Below, piece after piece: positions 1 through 7,200 of a stretch of 10,859 nt of DNA; the stretch's first letter is position 1; each line of letters opens with the position of its first letter. Source of the stretch: Clostridiales bacterium UBA1779 (GTDB taxonomy: Bacteria > Bacillota > Clostridia > Oscillospirales > CAG-272); contig DCGL01000075.1 in the NCBI GenBank assembly GCA_002314565.1, forward strand, positions 219-11,077. Direction: 5' to 3'. The notes beneath the pieces are model-generated. The model saw only the letters and a list, made by a program, of their open reading frames with translations. It ran no database searches and had not been told where the DNA came from. Made by a program: the position numbers and the translations under genes.

Positions 1-17
1 CTTTGTATCAGCATTAA

Positions 18-59
18 AAGAATGCAGCCGAACGAACAAACGCCTAAAGCTGCATTCTT
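18..59. repeat. 11-bp perfect inverted repeat
   Basis: AAGAATGCAGC at 18-28 is the exact reverse complement of GCTGCATTCTT at 49-59, with a 20-base loop. Read on the minus strand the right arm runs into a TTTT stretch, so it could act as a second terminator downstream of the phosphoesterase. The loop is longer than in a typical intrinsic terminator, so a repeat-element role is equally likely. Confidence 0.6.
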
Positions 60-78
60 CGACTTCATATTATCAAAT

Positions 79-122
79 AAAGAATGCAGCCCCAAGTACA
101 ATCACTCGAACCTGCATTCTTT
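79..122 (-). terminator. Inverted repeat, possible bidirectional terminator
   Basis: AAAGAATGCAG at 79-89 pairs perfectly with CTGCATTCTTT at 112-122 across a 22-base loop. It lies about 60 bases past the stop codon of the minus-strand phosphoesterase. T-rich sequence follows the stem on both strands (TTTATTT on minus, TTTTCCTTT on plus). That suits a bidirectional terminator, but the stem is AT-rich and the loop long, so the function is inferred. Confidence 0.4.
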
Positions 123-184
123 TCCTTTGTATCAGCATTAAAAGAATGCCGCCGAAAAAAGAAAACCCAAAATGCCTTACGGAA

Positions 185-763
185 TCATTTTCTGTATTCC
201 AAATCCCCTGCAATTATTTCATCAAGCGTTCTCGGCGTATAATTCATATACGGCATCATAGCACCGATATTAATAAAATTACCCGACGGTGATGAATCGC
301 CGAAAGCCTTGTCAATAATCTGTTTTCTCAGGGCTTTTACGTATTCATATTCAATCGTTTCGTGTACGTGACCGTACAGCATATAAGAATTCGGTGAAAA
401 ATCATTCTTGAAAAAAGGAATCGGATAATGGCAAAGAATTACGAGTCTATCGTTGTCAATCAGCTCGGTATAATTTACAACCAATGAAAAAAGGCTGCGA
501 GTTGTTTCACTGAGAGATCTCGGGTCATGATTCCCTCGCACCAACACTTTTTTCCCTCTGAGCGTCCCGAGATATGAAGGCCATTCATTCTCTTTCCCGA
601 AAGCCACGTCACCGAGAATATATACCGTATCTTCCTCCTTTACCCGCTCATTCCAGTTTTTCATTATTACGCTGTTCATCTCTTCAACGCTCGAAAAAGG
701 TCTGTTATCGTATTTTATTACATTGGCATGTCCCAAATGCAAATCGGAAATGTAGTAATTCAT
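185..763 (-). CDS. Calcineurin-like metallophosphoesterase
   Basis: The product is a 192-residue cytosolic metallophosphoesterase with the complete dinuclear-metal signature of the calcineurin-like superfamily. It shows DLH (residues 7-9), GDV (51-53), GNHD (77-80), the H in CHYP (112) and GHVH (131-134). The C-terminal segment NIGAMM...YTPRTLDEII is common in small stand-alone phosphoesterases of Firmicutes and phages. There is no signal peptide or membrane segment. The family cleaves phosphodiesters or phosphomonoesters; the substrate cannot be read from the sequence. I start it at the ATG at 763 because AAGGAG (minus strand, 774-779) lies 10 bases upstream and because residue 1 immediately precedes the first conserved strand. 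The frame stays open to a TTG at 874, but that lies inside the -35 box of the promoter. The gene is divergent from everything to its right and shows no functional link to the synthetase. Confidence 0.88.
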   Translation of the reverse strand: MNYYISDLHLGHANVIKYDNRPFSSVEEMNSVIMKNWNERVKEEDTVYILGDVAFGKENEWPSYLGTLRGKKVLVRGNHDPRSLSETTRSLFSLVVNYTELIDNDRLVILCHYPIPFFKNDFSPNSYMLYGHVHETIEYEYVKALRKQIIDKAFGDSSPSGNFINIGAMMPYMNYTPRTLDEIIAGDLEYRK

Positions 764-773
764 TTTAGCTTTT

Positions 774-779
774 CTCCTT
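774..779 (-). promoter_or_regulatory. Shine-Dalgarno site of the metallophosphoesterase
   Basis: AAGGAG on the minus strand, 10 bases before the ATG at 763. This site decides between that start and the longer open frame reaching 874. Confidence 0.7.
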
Positions 780-845
780 ATTATTTCAATATCTCTGCTG
801 TTTTTATTATTATTGCTTTCAGTCGTTCTATATTCATTTCGGCTA

Positions 846-874
846 ATTATAGCATTTTGGAAAAGAAATGTCAA
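846..874 (-). promoter_or_regulatory. Consensus sigma-A promoter for the metallophosphoesterase
   Basis: On the minus strand TTGACA (874-869) and TATAAT (851-846) are separated by exactly 17 bases, and a TG one base before the -10 adds an extended -10 element. Both hexamers match the housekeeping consensus in every position. Transcription should begin near 839, giving a leader of about 75 bases before the start at 763. Such a perfect promoter suggests strong, possibly constitutive, expression. Confidence 0.85.
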
Positions 875-1113
875 TTTTAACAGTCCTGCCGTTTTTTCGT
901 TTGGAAATTTATCTGAATCTGCATCTTGAATTCAGGGATAAAAACAACCGTCAGATTTTAAAAGATGAAACCGTAAGCACAAAATTTGAAATTCCTTCGC
1001 TTGACAGCGTCCATAAAACCAAAGTACAGGTTGCCTATGACGCGTTGCACGACGTTCTTCTTTACATAGATAATCTTTATGCCATTTACGGTTCAAGCCG
1101 TACGGGATTTTAG
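868..1113 (+). CDS. Hypothetical small protein, possible gene remnant
   Basis: This is an 81-residue reading frame that I do not recognise. The first 20 residues are hydrophobic (ILTVLPFF...). The rest is charged, and residues from about 50 look like an amphipathic helix (KVQVAYDALHDVLLYIDNLY). Codon choice in the second half resembles the synthetase gene, which favours real or formerly real coding sequence. Against it, the ATG sits inside the divergent -35 box of the phosphoesterase, the only ribosome-binding sequence is a weak GGAAAAG, an in-frame stop lies at 850, and no good plus-strand promoter is visible. A terminator-like hairpin starts 22 bases after its stop, as expected for a gene end. 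It may be a true small gene, or the 3' remnant of a longer gene that lost its 5' part. Confidence 0.38.
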   Translation: MSILTVLPFFRLEIYLNLHLEFRDKNNRQILKDETVSTKFEIPSLDSVHKTKVQVAYDALHDVLLYIDNLYAIYGSSRTGF

Positions 1114-1135
1114 TAATATGCACTTTCCCCTTTTG

Positions 1136-1167
1136 ACAGGTACCGCACGGTTGCGTACGGTACCTGT
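1136..1167 (+). terminator. Hairpin between the small ORF and the synthetase promoter
   Basis: ACAGGTACCG (1136-1145) pairs with CGGTACCTGT (1158-1167), giving 10 perfect base pairs. After one mismatch, 3 more pairs (1147-1149 with 1154-1156) close a 4-base loop. T-rich sequence follows (TTATTGTATTTA), though without an uninterrupted T run. The likeliest role is a terminator insulating the synthetase promoter from upstream transcription. A near-consensus TTGACA (1133-1138) overlaps the left arm, so an operator role is also possible. Confidence 0.6.
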
Positions 1168-1193
1168 TATTGTATTTATATATGTATTTATTC

Positions 1194-1222
1194 TTTACTA
1201 ACAGGGCAAAATGTGATACAAT
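1194..1222 (+). promoter_or_regulatory. Probable promoter of the peptide synthetase
   Basis: TTTACT (1194-1199) and TACAAT (1217-1222) are separated by 17 bases, with an extended -10 TG at 1214-1215. The predicted start of transcription is near 1229, leaving a leader of about 39 bases before the ATG at 1268. The -35 matches the sigma-A consensus in 4 of 6 positions and the -10 in 5 of 6, which suggests moderate strength. No riboswitch-sized leader is present. Confidence 0.6.
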
Positions 1223-1267
1223 TATGCCAAAATTCACACATTACTAATATAGAAATACGGTAAAAAA

Positions 1268-4200
1268 ATGAGTATTGAAAAACGCAGATCCACATCGCAC
1301 CCGCTCACAAACAGTCAGCTCGGTATTTATCTTGAATGTCTGGATAAAGACAAAAACAACGGATACCTGATGCCCCTGACCTTTCATTTCCCGAAAGATA
1401 AAATTGACGCAAATAAGCTCTCTGAAGCTTTTCACACTGTTTCCCTGACTTATTCCGCTTTTTCCACCGTAATCAGAACTGAAGGAAGTCAGCCGGTAAT
1501 GCTGCTCACAAATGAGGAACTTCCGTATCTTCAGATTGCGGACACAAGCGAGGCAGATGCCGAAAAATGCAGAAAAGAACTATTGATCAATTTTTCTTTC
1601 GACGGAAGTCTTTTGTGGCGCGGAAAAATATACAGAACTGAAAAAGAAATAATTCTTGCCCTTGTATTGCACCATACGATTTTTGACGGCACTTCAATTG
1701 CAGTTCTGAACAAAGCACTGGCAGCAGCATACGTCGGTGAAGCTCTGCCTTCCGAAGACGGAACCGTCTTTGATTTTCAGACAGCAGAAGAAAAAATGCT
1801 GAGAAGCGGGACTGCAGCCGATGCTGCAGCGTTTTTTGAGAATTGCTTTGACGGGTACGAAAGCGATTCAAACATAAGGCCCGACAAGGTATCAGAAGGA
1901 AAAAGAATTCCCGCTTCAGTTATATATCCCGTCAATCTGACGGAAAACCTGATAAAAACCTTTGCGTCAGAGAATGAAGTCAACGAAAACACCGTGTTTT
2001 TAAGCGCTTTCACCTTCGCCCTCGCAAAGTTCAACAATCAGAATGAAAGCGTTTTTTCGTCTGTTGAAAGCGGCCGTTTCGGCGGAGGATATGAGAATTC
2101 AATCGGCATGTTTGTAAAATCCTTCCCTCTGCGTTTCACGGTCGATGAGCAGCTTTCTTCCGCCGATTTTGTCAAAGGCATAAAGAAGCGGTATTTTGAC
2201 ACGCTCACTCACAATCACACCGATTATATGAAGCTCGTTAAGTCCTATCCCGGCTGTGCCGACGTCGAATTCATATATCAGGGTAAAATTCTGAAAACTT
2301 TTCCCGTAAACGGAGCTGATACAGTCATTGACATTCTTGACACATACGAAGCGGTTTCCAATTTCAACGTGCTCGTCTTCAAGGATGACGGCAGGTACCG
2401 CATCTGGACAGGCTATGACAGTTCCATGTATACAAAAGAACTGATTGACTGTTTTGCAGAATTGTACGTAACGGTTCTCTCCGAACTGCTGAGCGGTAAA
2501 AAACTCTGCGAATTCAATCTCGTATCCCGGAAAAGCCGTGATTTTATCGACGAATCAAACCGCACTGAAAAAGAAAACGCTTCTTGTCTCACCGTTAACC
2601 GTTTATTTGAAAATGCCGTTTCCGAATACCCGGAGCGCACTGCCGTTTCATTTGAAAACAGAAAAATCACATACAGAGAACTCGGCAAGCTGACGCACAG
2701 TCTGGCCTCATACATAAACTCAAAAGGCCTCGGCAAGGAGGATTTCATTCCGATTCTGATTCCGAGAAATGAATATATGCCAATCTGTGCTCTGGGTGTC
2801 ATTCTGTCCGGGGCGGCTTATCAGCCGCTTGACCCCGCCTACCCGGAAGAACGGCTTAACTTTATGGTCAGTGACAGCCATGCAAGGCTGCTGATTGCCG
2901 ACAGACGTCTCGTTCACCTGGTCGGTGAATATCATGGGGAAATTATCTATACCGATGAAATCGAAACACTTCCCGATATTAACGACGAAAAGAAGGAGCA
3001 CAACAGTCCTGCCGCATCCCCTTGTTCCGAAGTATGCGTCAATGGAGTACTGCCGGACTCCGCTCCAGAAGACGCCGCCCTGCTCATCTATACTTCGGGT
3101 ACAACCGGAACGCCCAAGGGATGCATACTGGAAAACCGCAACATTGCCGGCTTTTATTTCAATCACAGAAAGAACGTTGAACTTTCTGAAAATTCAAAGG
3201 TTGCCACAATAGCCAGCTTCGGCTTTGACGCCGCAGCCATGGACATATTTACTACCCTTTTATGCGGTGCAGAGCTCTGCATCATACCGGATGAAATAAA
3301 GCTCGACATTCCGGAGGTCGAAAAATTCTACGTTGAACACGGAATAACAAACGGATTTATGACCACACAGCTCGGCAGAATGTTCCTCAGTCAGACAAAG
3401 TGTATGACACTCAGGCACTTTGTGCTGGGAGGTGAAAAGCTCGTTCCCTTCACCCCACCGGAATGGGTTGTCTGCCACAATGACTACGGTCCGAGCGAAG
3501 CCCTTGCATATATCTGCGGTTTTGTTATTAAAGACGACAGCCTGATTCAGCCGATCGGAACCCCGAGTGACAATACAAAGCTTTATATAACTGACGCAAA
3601 TAACCGTTTGCTTCCTCCCGGAGCCTGCGGGGAGCTGTGCATTGCAGGCGTTCAGGTCGGCAGAGCTTACCTTAACCGTCCGGAAAAAACGGCTGAGGCC
3701 TTCATTGAAAATCCTTTCTGCGACAGTCCCGCTTACCGCAGATTATACAAAACAGGCGATATAGTCCGAATGCTGCCTGACGGTAATTATGACTACGTCG
3801 GCCGCCGTGACGGCCAGGTGAAAATTCGCGGCTTCCGTGTGGAGCTCACTGAAATCGAACAGGTCATTCGCGATTATCCCGGTATCAGAAACGCAAGCGT
3901 TCAGGCATTTGACGATACGGCATCCGGCAAATATCTTGCCGCCTTTGTCGTATCCGACACTCCTGTTGACATTACGGATTTCAATGAGTTTATCATGAAC
4001 AGGAAGCCCGCATATATGGTCCCGGCAGTGACCGTGCAGCTTGATAATATACCCGTCAATGCCAATGGAAAGGTTGACAAAAGAAAGCTTCCGAAACCGG
4101 AAATGCGCTTTGATACAGCTGTAAAGCCGGAAACTCCCTCTCAGCAGAAAATTTTTGATGCCGTATCTCAGATTCTGGGAACAGACGGCTTCGGAATTGA

Positions 4201-7200
4201 CACGGATCTGTATCTCTGCGGTCTTTCCTCAATCGGCTGCATAAGGCTCTGCGCTGCTCTCGCAGAGAACTTCGGCACGCCCGTTCAGATGAAAGATATA
4301 CGCAACAACAGTACCGTACGCAAGCTTGATTCTTTCTTATCTTCCGTCCCGAGGTCATCCGTACAAAAGCATATCGCACAGAAGGATTATCCTCTGACCA
4401 AAACTCAGGAAGGCATACTCGTTGAATGCATATCAAAGCCGGAGAGCACATTCTACAACATTCCCCTGCTGCTTGAAATTTCTTCTGAGATAGACACGGA
4501 TAAGCTGAAACACGCTATAGTAAAAACCGTAAAAGCTCATCCTTACCTTGAAACCGAACTTTTCACGGATAAAACCGGAACCGTTCGCCAACGCAGAAAG
4601 AGCCCGTCCGTTTTCAGTGAAGCGGATATTGAAACCGTAACGGAAAAAAGCCGCGAAGAAATACTTCGGAACGCGGTAACCCCCTTTGCCCTTACCGGGT
4701 CAAGACTTTTCAGATTCCGCATTTACCGCGGCGAGAGCACGTATCTATTCTTTGAAATTCACCATATCATTGCCGACGGAACAAGCATAAACGTTCTGAT
4801 GCGTGACGTTCAGTTGGCTTACAAAGGTGAAACTCCTGAAAATGAGGAGTACGACAGCTTTGATCTGGCTCTTGACGAAGCGGAAAAGCGTAATTCCTCC
4901 CTTCTCGACGAAGCGGAAAATCATTTCAGACAGCTGCTTGACGGTCTCGATATGAATTATCTGCCGGGCGCCGACCGTCTGCCTGCAGCAATGCGCAGCA
5001 GCGGTGTTTACTCTTCATACGAGACTCTTGCGAGCGCAGGAAAAGCCGCAGAATTCTGTTCCGCCAACAATCTGAGTCTGAATTCAATGCTCTGTTCTGC
5101 CTTCGGCTTTCTGCTTGCAAAATATGCCGGAACGGAATATTCGGTTTTCAATACGGTTTACAACGGCCGCAACGATTCGAGAACCGCTTCAACCGTCGGT
5201 ATGCTCGTAAAAACTCTGCCTGTGGTCTGCCGCATTGACCGCGATAATTCACTTGATATAGCAAAAGACGTCACGGCACAGCTGATTGACAGTATGTCCA
5301 ACGATCTGTACTCCTTTGCCGAAATATGCCGTAATTTCGGCGTAAAGAATGACGTCATCTTCGTTTTTCAGGGGAATTCCTTCAGCTTTGACAGCTTCTG
5401 CGGTAAAAAATCACAGAAAATCGATGCCGAACTTTCAGAATCCAAAATGCCCCTGAGCATCCAGACACTGATTGAAAACGGGCGTTTCAGATATATTGCC
5501 GAATACGATACAAATCTGTATACAGAGGCGTTTATATCCACCTTCCTGACGGTCTTCGACAAGGTGATAAGCTGTTTTGTATCAGGAGAGAGGGTTGCGG
5601 ACATTTCTCTTCTGACGCCGGAACTCACTGCGGCTCTTGATGAAACGAACCGCACTGAATTTCCTTATGATACAACAAAGACCATAACGGATTATTATGC
5701 GGAACAGGTGAAGCGCAATCCCGGGAAATGCGCCGTCGTTAATAAGGATAAGACTTATACATTCGGAAATGCTTATGACATCTCGTGCCGCATCGCAGCT
5801 TTCCTTGTGAAAAAAGGAATAAAGCGAGGTGACATTGTTGCAATTCTCATTCCGCGCGATGAAACCATGCTTCTGAGTGCCCACGGTGTCATTATGTCCG
5901 GGGCCGCTTATCTCGGACTCGATCCTTCATATCCGTCAGAACGGCTGAACTTTATGCTTGAAGACTGCTCTGCACGCCTGGTCATCGCCAACAGAAGCCT
6001 TGAAGGTCTGATTGACGGATATAAGGGTGATATTCTTTATACCGATGAATTTGACAGTCTTCCCGAAGCCGCGGATTTCAATTATGCCGAATACGTAAGC
6101 CCCGACAATATCGCACTCGTGGTTTATTCTTCGGGTACAACAGGAGTCCCGAAGGGGGCGCTGCTCTGTCATAAAAACATCGTATGCTTCTATCAGAATT
6201 ATACGCATGATATGGAAATCGCTGAAGGAAGCCATATTGCAATGTACGCAAGCTTCGGTTTTGACGGCGGAGCCATGGATATTTTCTGCTCCCCGATGGC
6301 AGGAGCGACACTGCACATCATCCCTGATGACATCAGACTCGACCTTGAAAAGCTTGAGCAGTTCTACGTTCAGAACAGAATAAGCTCCGGATTTATGACA
6401 ACCCAGGTCGGATCCATGTTCATCCGCAATACGCAGTGCAAAACGCTGAAGCATTTTCAGGTCGGCGGAGAAAAACTCATTCCGGCGCTTCCCCCCGAAT
6501 GGATAACGTTCGGAAACGGCTACGGACCGAGCGAAACCATGTGTTACGTCAACAATTATACAATTACCGATACGGGAAATCTGCAGCCGATTGGAAAGCC
6601 AAACAGAAATATCAAAGAATACGTAATAGATAAATTCGGCCACCGTCTTCCCTTCGGTGCCTGCGGCGAGCTCTGCATTTCAGGAGGACAGACCGGGCTC
6701 GGTTATCTTAACCGTCCTGAGAAAACGGCTCAGGCCTTTGTTGACAATCCGTTCTGCAAGGTCAAACCGTATGACAGAATGTACCGTACCGGGGATATAG
6801 TAAGACAGCTGCCGGACGGAAACTACGTTTTCGAAGGCAGAAGGGACGGTCAGGTTAAAATCCGCGGTTTCCGAGTTGAACTCAGCGAAATTGAGCAGAT
6901 TATACGTGATTATCCGCCTGTCCGCAACGCTGCGGTTCAGGCCTTTGACAGTCCGGCAGGTGGAAAATATATAGCGGCTTACGTCACCTCTGATGAAAAA
7001 GTGGATATTAACGGACTGAACAGCTTCATCTCTTCGAAAAAGCCGGATTATATGGTTCCTGCCGTGACTGTGCAGATTGATGAAATTCCTCTGACTGCCA
7101 ACGGAAAAATCGACAAACGGAAATTGCCGGCTCCTGCTATGACAAACTCCAAAAAGGGAGCTGAGCCTGCAAATGAAACCGAAGAAGCGCTCTGCGGCAT

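Larger units (their letters stand above)
1..156. repeat. Intergenic repeat cluster (direct repeat, 124-bp period)
   Basis: Bases 1-25 recur exactly at 125-149 (starting CTTTGTATCAGCATT), and the match runs on to 32/156 with one mismatch at 26/150. The left copy touches the window edge, so the repeat may be longer. Each copy contains a small palindrome, GCATT-AAAAG-AATGC (11-25 and 135-149). Between the copies lie two longer inverted repeats on the same AAGAATGC core (18-59 and 79-122). No reading frame of note is present. The layout suggests a family of extragenic repeats or stacked terminators downstream of the minus-strand phosphoesterase. It is not a CRISPR array: there are too few copies and the spacing is wrong. 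Confidence 0.75.

Noticed and set aside
1..156. CRISPR array
   Set aside because: Only two copies of the direct repeat, 124 bp apart, and internal inverted repeats; no regular spacers and no cas genes.
574..768. 64-residue plus-strand frame opposite the phosphoesterase
   Set aside because: Overlaps the conserved GNHD and GDV coding region antisense, and its composition (many Ser, Arg, Leu, Pro) is not protein-like.
764..874. N-terminal extension of the metallophosphoesterase to a TTG at 874
   Set aside because: The extension covers the promoter and leader, is low-complexity (SNNNKNS), and the ATG at 763 has a proper ribosome-binding site and begins right at the conserved fold.
5936..6643. 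235-residue open frame on the minus strand inside module 2
   Set aside because: It lies wholly antisense to the well-supported second adenylation domain, is rich in Cys/His as expected for a shadow frame, and has no recognisable domain.
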